Assembly (NCBI GenBank): GCA_963681505.1
Contig: OY811985.1
Span: forward strand, 2,940,549-3,004,548
DNA from: Eunapius fragilis
Taxonomy: Eukaryota; Porifera; Demospongiae; Spongillida; Spongillidae
Direction of reading: 5' to 3'
DNA length: 64,000 bases
Below the pieces are notes generated by a model. That model did no database searches and had not been told where the DNA came from. It worked only from the letters and a program-made list of their open reading frames with translations. The translations under genes and the position numbers were made by a program. This document shows positions 1 through 12,500 of this stretch, one piece after another. Positions within the stretch are counted from its first letter, which is position 1. Each line of letters starts with the position of its first letter.

Positions 1-535
1 AAAGAGGGAAATGATCCGATTCATGGTCATCCCTCCAGATGCAAGTTACGTTTTTAATGACATTCATTATCTGGCATAATCCTATATGGAACCTGTTTTC
101 ACAGGTTCCAATATCGTCAAAATTTGACGTAATATAGGACTGCACTAAAGCAATTAAGATACAGTATTAAACCCGACACAACATTGATACAATGTAATCA
201 AGCAAAAATATAAAAATGTGTTCAATGTATGGCTAGATGTTGAAAGATGAAACAAAATATTGTGATGTGAAGAGGTTGGATGAAACAACGCATTTCATTT
301 TAATATCATTGTACAATGATGCAACAATGCGATATCAACATCCCATCTCTACAGATTTTCACACAACAAACACTAGATTTAACATACTTCCTAGTGTACA
401 ATGATATGCTATGATTATATCGAACAATAAATTGACACATGCGTTTGAAAAGCCCTTTGTAAGTACTGTAACAGTAAGCTAAGGTTATTGTGCAATGTAT
501 AAGCACTTAATGTATTTATGTATCCACTTCATCAG

Positions 536-3500
536 ATTTTAAAGCACACTCAGTTGAACAAGGAAAACAAACTAGTTGATGCACTGGCCAGAGTATTACG
601 AGCATCTCAAAAGTTTATGAGAACTAGAACTGTAAGTTATTATTTCATTCCATAATTATACCCCTCACAATCAAAATAAGACTCTCACATGATAATGTTG
701 TGCTGTAGAAATCTATTATTACTTTGTATTACCATTCCTAATTTTAGCAATAATACATGTATGAAATCCAATACTAAGAATTCAACTTTTTTTAATAATA
801 ATGAGCTCAATGCACTTAAGGGCAGGCTCCAATAATTATTCAAAATGGCGTTGTTCAAACAAACTTAGTTTTGTATTCGCCATTTTGTATTCGCCATTTA
901 AGAACACAAGTACGTTAGTAGTCATTTTAAAACCTTATCCTAACACTTCCTTTCTGATAGTGTTATTAACCGTCTTTGTTTATGTATCCTAATGAGGTTG
1001 GAGAGTGCAAAAATGGTAAAATAATTTGTGCCTGACCTTAAGTACCTTGAGAATACCTAGTAAATTCAAACAGGAGTAAGAATCCAACACGCGAGAGGGA
1101 ATAAGGCTAGCTCTCCACGTGATGACTTGTGATTTTACCAGTTAATAATGAATCCTGCCACTTGTGGGGAGTTCCAAATACCTGCGCTCGTAGCAACAAA
1201 CAGCAAAATACAAAGCATAGAAAATAGTGATATATATATAACTCCCACAGCTACAGAAAGTGCTACCTCTGGCAAGGACTTGAGAACTCAAGCTGATCTA
1301 ATGTCTGGTTGGATATTAAATACTCCAGCAAATATATCCCGAACGTTCTAGGACCAATTAAGGCCAAGGGGTTAAACAGGGCAAGTTCAAGGGGCACAAT
1401 TACTAACAGGTGAATAGACCAGTCACAGAGATAGTACATTTCTCCCTGTTTAATAACAATCTGGAGGACGATTAGTGTTCCACTATCAAATGGTTCAAAG
1501 ATCAACATGGTCCAATGTTCGGTTCAAAAGAATTTCGGACCTCAACGAACTGTTCATTAAGTATTTCAACAATCGCCAGTAGCTGTAGGATTGGCTATCT
1601 TATACATGAACATGTATGTGCATATACCTTGAATAGTACTTTGCAGTACTAAAGGAGACATTAGCAAACGACAAATTATAACATCCTCGACTGCAAACTC
1701 AATTGGAACAATAAGATAATCAATAGTTAATTATAACCACCATTTATAATTGGCAATCACTAACCATTACAGGTTTGTTTTGTAACCAGTTTAGTTCAAT
1801 ATTCAGTTTGATGCTTTGAACTGGAACAATAGGGACGATAAGATCGTATTGAAAGTCTCAGCACTGGTGCAGGTGGAGTGGTAGTGGTTCCATTGGAATT
1901 ATGGGAGCCATTTGCTCTAGATCTCTTTTAGATGGGGGGAGAGAGGGAATATATTGGCACTGTGTGTAACAAGAAAGTTTGAGAAGTCCTAAATGAAGAC
2001 AACAGATGTTGGTAAGTGGTCATCATCATCAGTCTCATAGGTCAGCATTGTTAATACTGTTCAGGCCCTTACATGATTGACATGATAGATACCATGGCCC
2101 ATCCAACTTCACTATTAGACTCAAAAGTCCTAACACATAGGTTTGCCTGATTATGACAGATGTGGTAGCTCCTGTGTTTACCTCCATTATTACGAGAGGA
2201 TCATTAAACGTGACAGATAAAATGTTAAAGATTTTAAAGATTTTTAACACGCGGGTTTACGACATACGCGGGGAAATCTTAATTATTTTGGGGAATAATT
2301 CCCTCATAGTCGTTTGAATAATCATTCTTGCAGTTTTTCATATTTAAAACTCAGTACGCATTTGCGACTGCCCTATGGAGTTATATACAGGCTCGTATTG
2401 TTGGACAATTCCGCAAACATGCTGCGCCAGGTGCCTTTTGTTTTTCTATGCAATTCTTGGTCGATCGCACTACTTATACCGCTGTATTGGTTTTCGGTGT
2501 ATAAAATTGTTTCTTATAACATTCGCTTTTGCATCCATTTATTAAGTATAGGCTATAGTGTATATCGGAACTGTACCTTGAATGCTGAGGCACATCATTA
2601 ACACTATAATGAGCTGGCTTTTAAAGGTTACAATACGACAATTGTATATGCCTGCTGATTCTTTACTTTTCCAATTTCATCTATAATGATTGGAGTATTA
2701 TTAAACATGTTTAGCTTAGAAAAAAATCTATAGGAGATAATTATGAATATTATATATTCCCCAATTTTTCCCCGCATCTGTCGTAAACCGCGTGTTAAAG
2801 TTTAAAGATGAAGAACTTAACCAGCTCTGATGCTTTGGAAAATGTGGAATCTTTTTCATCAGTAACTGTTACTGTAATATAAATATTGCAAACATCATCA
2901 CATCATCTAACATTTCTCCAAATACACCGTATTGGGGAGATAAACTGTACATTGGTCTCTGCTTCCGCCACTACTAGCGAATCGGAGCAGAATTGCTATA
3001 CTGAATTAAAACCACTGACCAGGAAGAACTGTTCCAGTTGTTTAAATAGATGACCCAGTCATCCACCACCTGTTGTCAGGCCCTAATGAACCGAGCAGGG
3101 ACATGGATGTTCATTCATTGCGAATGTAGTGTTCCAAAGCACACACTCATAGCCACATTATCAATGCTCTATATGGTAAGTGACGATGAACAGCGAGGTT
3201 CAGAACATATCACACCATTACTATATGTGAAAATCCATTCTGGTGTCTTAGTCATGCGGAGTACCAACGTTGCAAGGTCCAATACCCCATATGGTTCAAA
3301 ACAGTCACATCTTCAGATAGGAGGATCCAAATTGGTTCAAATTTGGTACATACATAGAAGGGTCCTATCATTATTGATTTGTTCTGTTAGTTAATTTTTA
3401 CATCATCCATTATGAAGATATAGCTGTGCAAAGTGCGTGCATGATTTCCAGCTCGATTCGCACCAATGAATTAGTCATTCAATGTATGGGAGGTGAGTGC

Positions 3501-6500
3501 CTAAATCATTGGCGGGAAACCATGCACGCACTTTGTACAGCTATATCTTCGTAACGGATGAAGTAAAAATTGACGAACAGAACAAATCAATAGCGACAGG
3601 ACCCTTCTACGTACGTACCGAATTTGAACTGATTAGGACTCTCCTACCTGAAGATGTGGCAGTTTTGAACCATATGGGGTATCGGACCTTGTAACATCAT
3701 TACCCCGAATATAAAAATGGATTCTCACATGTAGTAATGGTGTGGTATATAGGAACCCGATAGCGTTACTATTTCAAGAGATATTTTTATGCTATATATG
3801 CATCCACAAGACCCATTTTCCCATAGAACGTTCCATATAGTATTCAAATCTCTAATTCTTAATTCTTGCAGGACGAATGTAGCTATGTCAGCCTTCGTGA
3901 TGTGGAGAGAGCCATGATAATATTTCAATTTTTTTATGACAAAAGTCAACTATTTCTACATGAATTGGTTGCAACTGACGGGGCAGGAAAATTGGTATGT
4001 TGTTATGAGTTTTTAGTACCTTATTATGTTCTATTGTACTACTTTAGAGTGATCAACATCCAATCAGTACCATTACTCGAGCAGCAATATTGTCTCTGAG
4101 CATATGCTATCATGCTAAGCTGCAAAGCAGGTTGGATTATGAAGAAATGATTTCTAAAGAATTCTCAGATCCATTAACTCTGTCTCGAGGAGCAGACCAG
4201 TTCAGGAATGAAATACAAAGGTGAATCAAGCATTTCAAAATTGTAGTTATCATATCCTTGTCTAGATGTCAAGAGGTGTTGCTGGATCACATGATATTGC
4301 GCAACAACATTGCTCGCAATGCTGCACTACGAGAAAATGTGTTCATGATGACCATCTGTATTGAACTTAGAATTCCTCTGTTTCTTGTTGGCAAACCTGG
4401 TAGTTCTAAATCGCTCGCAAAGAGTATTATTGCAGATTCAATGCATGGAAGGGCCTCTGCCGGAGATTTCATGAGACATTTCAAGCAGGTACAGCTAAAT
4501 ATACCAATATAGAATTTTTGTGCACAATTCAAACACTTATGTAGGTCCAGATGTTTTCGTATCAATGCAGTCAGCATTCAACACCAGAGAGTGTTGTTGA
4601 GATCTTCAATACAGCTAAGCGATTCCAGAATAGTCAAGATCACACTCAATTTGTCTCTGTTGTGGTATTGGATGAGGTGGGACTGGCCGAAGATTCTCCC
4701 AACTTGCCCCTAAAGGCACTTCACCCACTGTTAGAAGATGGTACAGAAGATGCTGATAAGGTAAAAATATTTCACTACTGATGTGGGATACCAAAGCCTA
4801 TTTTCAATTTGCCATGCTTAGTTATATTTATCATGCAGATCTAGATTTTTAAGTGATGTGATGGTTTTATTGCATTTACATCGTAATCAGTTTATAAGAT
4901 CATTTCTTGTCCTTTGAAGGTTATTTCCAGAGACGAAAGGGTAGCATTTATTGGAATATCAAATTGGGCTCTTGACCCAGCAAAGATGAATCGAGGTGTG
5001 ATGGTTACAAGAGGGAAACCAAATACTGATGAACTGGAAAGCAGTGCAAAAGGCATTTGTTCCAATATATCGGATGATCCTGTCCTTCAGAGACTCAGTC
5101 CACTCCTTAGACCATTATCTGAAGCATATCAAGAAGTATGTAATGAACTGAAGAAAGATTTCTTTGGTCTTCGAGATTTTTATAGGTAAAATACTGTATT
5201 AGTGAACTAAACCATCTTAATACGCACTTCATCAGTCTTATTAAGATGCTCTACTGTATGTGTGAAGAATCTGGGAAATGTCTAACGAGGCAGCAGATGG
5301 AACATGCCGTGCTACGGAACTTTGGTGGAGAGATAGAATGTGACCCTGTATCTGTGTTTAAAAGAAAAACAGAAACGATACAAGACCAAACAAATAGAAA
5401 ACCACTTTTAACCAATGCTGAAGATGTAATTCATTGCAAATACATTTAAGATGTATTTTTAATGTTATTTCATTGTTCACAGTTGTCCTCAATCTCAATA
5501 ACAAATCCTGATTGCACCACACTTGGTCTGATAAGAACAAGCCTTATGAACAAGAAGACAACTTGGCATGGGTTAGCAAAGACCATATTCATAGGCCTGA
5601 AATTTGACATGTTGTTTCTTACTTTCATTTGTCTGAATCATTTACATTGCAGAGAAAATCGTTACCTGCTTTTTCTGACAGAAAATTATGCTGCACTTCA
5701 CATATTACATCATTATCTGACAGATGCTCTTAAAACAACCAATGGAAAATATGTAGAGCCATTTGTGCTATTTGGTAGTAGCTTCCCTAAAGACAAGGAA
5801 TACACACAGGTAAAGCACATCATTAAAAGTACTGTGCATTAACATTGGACATAACAGATCTGCAGGAATATTAATCAAATCAAGATTTGTATGGAGACTG
5901 GAAGGGCTGTCATATTGCTTAACCTTGAAAACTTGTATGAAAGTCTTTATGATGTACTTAATCAGGTTTGTATTTTATATTACAATGTGAATTGTTTTTT
6001 GAATATCCTACATGCAGTATTATATTATTCACGGAGATAACAGGTACGTTGACCTTGGTCTTCAAACTCATAGAGTGAAGTGCAGGGTCCATGAAAACTT
6101 TAAGTAAGTTACATACACTGATTCGATACATTGCACAATAACTTTGGTTTTCAGGCTTATCATGATTGCTGAAAAAAAGACTGTTTATAACAAGTTTCCA
6201 ACGCCATTGATAAACCGTCTAGAAAAACATTTTGTTCTTACTTCTTCTGTACTTAATGTTGATCAGGAAGATGTTCATCAGAAACTGGAACATTGGGTCC
6301 AAATGTTTTCTACCGTCAGTGACCATGACAGGTAAATCTTTCATTAATCAAGTTTGACAATACACTACCACATTTGGTCTAGCCACATATATCTGCTTGG
6401 TCTGTCTTTAGTCCAATAATGTTATGTTGTATTGTGGCATTATGCAAACTCAGATGAATATTCTATAGGGCACTACTTGGTCTATTATCCAGAACAAACC

Positions 6501-9500
6501 TGATGAAATTGATTGGAACAACTGCAAATTACTTTTCCAATCCCCTTCTTTTTTGATTTACTAATAACATAATGAGCAAATCAAGAAGCAATAACAAACT
6601 TCTGTGCTATTTCACATGCTAAATCCTATAGTGAGCATAGTGTCCAAAATTGTGAGAAGATAAACCTTTCTGATCATCACATGCTTGTGTTGTACAGATC
6701 TACCGCAATGTAGTATACTTACCAAAAACACTTTAGAAAATAAAACAGCCCAAAAATCAACTCACTTTCATTTCCTGTGAACTAAACAATGTTGCATCCA
6801 ACCATTAGAATTGCTTTGCATTTTTTTGCATATAGGTACAAGTCCTTTAGTGAAGCAGAAGCTTTTATCGGCTACCAGAGAGACACTGCTGCAGCAGTTG
6901 TTTTCCAAGCAACCACCTCACCTGTAAATGATGGAGGCAGAAATAACAAAATTGACAAATGTTCTGTAAGTATGTATGGATATGAGCATCATTATTACAA
7001 CCTTGCTAATTTCTTGCTAGATCTTGAAGAAATGTAAGCACCTACTTCTACAAACTGCCTCTCCGGATGCTGTCATCAGACTAGAAGCAGTATCACCAGA
7101 AAACTTCAAAGATCTTGAGCCTTTCTATAGCAACCACCACTACTACGATTGCCTTTCTGCATTTTTAAAACATTTCATTAACAGTACAAATGATACTGGT
7201 GCTATAATGCAGGTTTGTCCATCTTGATTCTTTGAGCCATGTCTTGCTATTTTCACATTTTTGCATTCTGTTAGTCAAAGTACATATGTTGCTTCCCACA
7301 TGTAAACAATTGTATGTTTGCCCTATTCATCCAGTTATAGACCAATACTAGATACTTGTTTAAGGCATAATTCAAAGTATTGTGGATGAATAATACACTT
7401 ATTTCTATATATTACAAATAACCTAAAGTAGGCATTTGTTATAATACTGATAACCTTGTTAACATTTTTGGTCTGTTATCAGGTCACTACTCATGGACAC
7501 TTACTGTCAAACAGTGAAGTAGAATCGATTGCTACAGATTTACATACCTCTAATATTTTTTTGCAAGATTTTGATACAGAACTTGCCTTTTCTAACAAAA
7601 TTCGGTTGGTATTTCCTATGTTTGTGAATTACTGTATTGTATATAAATGCTTACAGGCCATCATTTGAGAAAAGAGATGGGGAAAGACATGAATCCCTGC
7701 TAATTGTTCAATGTGAGTCAGGCCATCTTTATGGAGATTTAATAGCTTGTGCTCGCTATCGGATTATTGATGAAAGAGCAAAGGCATTAGATGAAGGAAA
7801 GTGGGTGGAAAATGGTGGAAAATCGCATGTTCTCTTTATTATTCACCTTCCACGGCAAGCCACTGCGGCATCATTTGTTGGTTTTCAAAGCGATCCATGG
7901 ATTTCAGCTCACATCGATGAGTTACGAGAATCTGATGATGACAGCATTAATCCTTTAATTGCAAATGGAAAAACTATTAGTTCACTATTCTGTAGTACCT
8001 CTTCCCAATTATTTGCTGCACAAAGTGAAAAAACTCAACTATCAACATGTCCTCGCTATCCAAGGCTAAACATTCTTAAATGTCTACATCGATGTATCCA
8101 ACCTGCTGTATGCAAGATTGCTTCTGCAAAGGGAAGCAGAAGAGGATATGAACAAGTTGAAATTCTCATTGATTTAATTCCTAAAGATCAAGCAGTCTGC
8201 GAATTAGGTATTTCTCAGTGCACATATGTTGCTAGATATGTTAAACATTACTTACGAATTGTTAATTATATCAAGTAAGTTTGAATGTAGTAAATCAATA
8301 CTTAAATCTGCTTAGTTATAAGATAAAATAAACTTTATTGCATTATAATAGATTGTACACAATAGTTTGGTAATGAAATATTAATATTTGTATTAAGGTA
8401 GTAGTACCCATAACGTGGTTTATTTGGAAAAAAAGTTGGTAAGATCCACCTTATTGTTTAAGATATGCCACCTTGATATCATTTGGATAAGTAACGTATT
8501 TAACCGAGCGCAATGCCTTAAACTTTGGCATCCGCCATCTTGTAATTCGCGCACGCATGCGCAGTCTGAGTCCGCCATGTATTTTGGGGTCTGAATTATT
8601 AAAATACGTCATCAACAATTGGTAGTTCTGTTCAAGTACTGTATATAATTCGGAGAGAATCCACCTTATTGTTTAAGCTATGCCACCTTGATAGCATTTC
8701 AATAACGCGCAGAAACACTAGCACCGCTTGTTTTACGAGCACCTTGAAATACGAACGGTGAAAACTCTTTTTCCTGCACATTCAGGACAACAGACCTTAT
8801 GATCAAGTGCTGAGCATATTATTACGATAGGAGCTAAGCACCAAGAAGAGCGTACGTGTAGGAAAATATCTTGTCCTTGTTTTCAAAATAAGTTACTTTT
8901 TTCTAAATAGCCGAAAACCGAAAATCTATCTATTAATAACATTTCAATTTCAAGGTACAAATATGGCGTCCAGGGATGCGTAACTTTGTAAAGAATTGCT
9001 GTACATTTGTGGAAAAGGGTAGTAACGTTAACGATGCACCAAAAGGACAATTAAGTAACGAAGAACGTGTAATCACGATAAAGTAGCTGTTCTGGAATGC
9101 CCAGCATGAGTAATCCATGAGTAGCCTAATTAGTTCACCCTGAAACGATGGTTAGTATAAGCTTTGGCACAAACCTACTGCTCCGTTTCGAAACGAATGC
9201 ACCAAACGAAAGAAGATATTATTTCATATTTATCCTCCAAATTTGGTGATTTTTAAGCACTACAGTTTTCAACAAACCAATTATAAAGTTTTGTTCTTAG
9301 AATATTTGTACCATTTTTACTGCTCATCTAATAACTGTCAAAATGATACGGTCCTCTAAGATGCTCTTAGGCTACAAGCTAGTATGATTTTTTTTCAAAT
9401 TCCAGGAGGGTACCCTATCACCTTAATGAACATTTTTATCTAACATTAGAAACATCAACATTTCATGGAACCTTGGCGAGGCATGTGCACGCTTTGTTAC

Positions 9501-12500
9501 AGCAGAGAGATCAAGCTTTCCCTTCATCTGATAAATGGGTACTTCAAGAAGCTTGTAACCGTAATGCTCTACAACATGGAGGCACATTTAAAAATGCGCT
9601 AGCAAGAAAGCTGGATGATGTTATTACATCTGTTTTCTCAGGAGTGATTGCATTCATTGATCAATTCTCTAATTTGAATCTCATGCGCAATGATGCTAAT
9701 TGCAATTCTTCCATTGTTAATTTCTGGCTAACTGTATTCAATACATCAGATGTGATGCCATTTAAATATGGAGCACCAGTCAATGTTTCCAGTCACTTGA
9801 AGGAATTTGAATGCAATCTTCCATTTTTTTGGATCATTAAGGAGGCATTTGATGCCCAATGGGACACAGCTGAAGGCCTTGCACAAGCAGGTACAGAGAG
9901 AATGAATTTCTGTTCAGAATTTATTTGTTTTATTTGCATGTTTTTACATAGATGCCAAAATATCCTCTTCAAGCTTATGTAACCATCTATGTTCCTTAGT
10001 TGCAAGCACACCAATTGGACATGTCATAACAACTTTTACCCAAGATAGTAGTGACCTTCTTTACGCATGCTACGTTCATGACTTTCTAAGAAGTGTTCAT
10101 CATTGTACACAGAATTCTGAAATTTCATCTTTGGAATATAAGGTATAAGCCATTTTGCATATATCTCTGCACAATAATGCTTGATGTGCTTGTACTTAGG
10201 TTATTTCCAATGCTCTGGACGCAGTTGTTCCAAATTTATGTGGTGATCAATTGACATTGATAAGAAAGATTGCAGCATTACACACTGTGCACTCTACCTA
10301 CAAGCAGCACATCATGTGGTTTGGTCACTTGGTAACCTGCTTTCCTGCTATTCCTGGACAGTTACAGTCATCTAAACCTGACTATAAAGGGAATATGGTA
10401 AGGCCTGGTTAACATAGTTTTTGACTTTATTATGCAGCCATTGTAAACATTAGGTCCTGCACTTGTGTGCAGTTAAGGAGGCACTGATATATTTGGAACC
10501 ACCACTGAAAGAAAAGACTGATGATAAGCTCTGCAGTTGGCTTCATTTAGTACAAAAATGTCAGATCATTATTGATACTATTTTAAATCTCAAATGTAAT
10601 GACCAGGAAAGCACTCAATTGTTCGTTAGTGTGAGGTACTGATACTTTTTCCTCCAAAAGGAATGATTTAATTTTACCCTCTTTACAGTCGACAATGGCA
10701 TAGGATAAGGGTGTTGCAGCTCTTTGTGGAACATTTAGTGACTAAGTACAAGGATATGATGCCATTTGTCAAGAGATTGGACCTTGTTAGTAAATGAAAG
10801 TCTGTGAGAGCATTTAGCTTCATATATGTCTTTTCTTTCAGGCTATGCGTGGCAAAGAGCCAGATGTATTCAGCAATACACTAATAACGGGTGTCAAATT
10901 AACATTGAATACAATGGTCTCCCAACTAGAGAAAGAAAAAAGGTATCAATAAAAGTATAGCTTTCCATTTCATTAGACCCGTTCATCACTCCTTACAGTG
11001 AAAGTGTGAAGGATATCCGGCTCAGTTGTCTTACGTTTTTTATGGAATTGATAACACATGTTTGTTTTGAATACGGTAGTCCAAGCGAAGATCTCATTAT
11101 AAACTTAATCAGCATGGTGTTTGCGGAAAAGGAAGGAACAGAAGAAATATTCACCAGGCAAATATCACCGTACAAAGAAGAAACACATGACAGCAAACCT
11201 ATTATTAGATCTTCCCTACTGCAGCTGCTGTTGGATAGTAGGTCTGTGACAGAGGGTGTCTGTGTAGCATAGCACTTGTGATTTATTATTCGTATGCAGT
11301 GTCAGCAGCGTAACCTTGCACAAGTACATTCATGAATACTGTACCCAAGCACAAAAAATATTGTCTGCAGAGAAGGCCCAGGATTTGTATCTCCTTTTCA
11401 CACAATGCTTTGAGGTATTTAACTGCGCTATCACCAATTGTACATCGTTATTTTTTTTCATAAGCCATTTGATATTTATACAATTGCCATAGAGTATCAC
11501 ATAAGCAACCCCCTCCCTCGGAAGCAATGTTTAATGGCTCATGTTTAAATGAAGATATCTCTGTACCGTGAATGTTTCTGCATACTGTTTTCAAAATCAC
11601 ATAGGAGTACCTAATGACATACGGAGATGTGATTGTTTAAAACACAAGCTATTTTTCCTATGGGAGAGGAGGAATGGGGGGTTTATATGCAGTACTTTAC
11701 ACTATGTAAATTATGCTTTGTCTTTATTCAGCATACCTGGTGCAAAAAGTATGAATCTGATACATTCAACGTGTCATGCATTGAAACTGGCTTTCAGGAG
11801 CTCTTGCTCCATTCACAGCAGGAATGTAAGGCAGTCACAATGGATTATTTGAATGCTGTTGCACAAATTCGCTTTGGACTTCACTTGGCTGCAACATGCT
11901 TAATTAGAGAAGTAGATTGTAATGAAAAAAAAGACGTCGTCATGAAAGATTCTGACACTTGTTCCACCTTACTAATGATTGTTGAACGAATTTGCAGTGA
12001 TACAACAATCAATTGGATAGATCAGGTGCATGCAACAGGTCCTCTTATGTACCTGCTGAGGCTGCTTGTCAGGCGTTATGGAATGATGCATCTTAAGAAG
12101 ATTGCCAAAAGATATCAATGGATCCAACCACCCCACTTGGAGCTTACAACTGAGGTTAGTAAACCATGTTAGCCATCATTCATTATACCATTTGTATTCA
12201 CAGAATGAAAGTGTAATCGATGTGTTTGTCATCTATGGTGACAAGTACACTCAATTCCAAGAACAGGTTTCTAAAACAGCATATGGCGGAACGATAAATC
12301 AACTAGCAGCAGTGACTAAGGTAATAAGAAAACAATATTCAACTGTAGGAAACTTTTTTTTGCATAGGTTGCGCCGTATGAAGCAGCTTTAATTGTTCTT
12401 GCTGTATGCAACATTTCCATAACTGGTACATTAAGAAATCAACATTTACCAGCTGATGTATGTGATAATTATTTGAATTTGCACTGAAACACTTCAACTT

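Larger units (their letters stand above)
536..7604 (+). other. RNF213: RNF213 exons 1-15 of the window: AAA+ module and linker
   Basis: Exons read: 536-631, 3872-3994, 4048-4220, 4266-4488, 4545-4760, 4920-5185, 5236-5425, 5483-5571, 5653-5809, 5858-5965, 6018-6103, 6155-6331, 6836-6965, 7021-7212, 7483-7604. Walker A is at 4390-4413 and the Walker B Asp-Glu codons at 4671-4676. From the Walker A Lys to the Walker B Glu is 70 residues, the spacing I recall for human AAA4 (K2775 to E2845) rather than AAA3, so this should be AAA4, one of the two ATPase sites that turn over in vertebrates. Both key residues are kept, so ATP binding and hydrolysis should be intact. Earlier AAA units and the stalk lie to the left of the window. 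Confidence 0.88.

Noticed and set aside
2314-2601. 95-codon + strand frame with hydrophobic stretches inside the TTAA element
   Set aside because: Lies wholly within a non-autonomous TE body, has no splice or homology support and no recognisable domain.
11415-11731. Cys-containing frame (RRCDCLKHKLFF) as a possible hidden RING exon
   Set aside because: Wrong position relative to the human RING, no C3HC4 spacing, and the exon chain is in frame without it.
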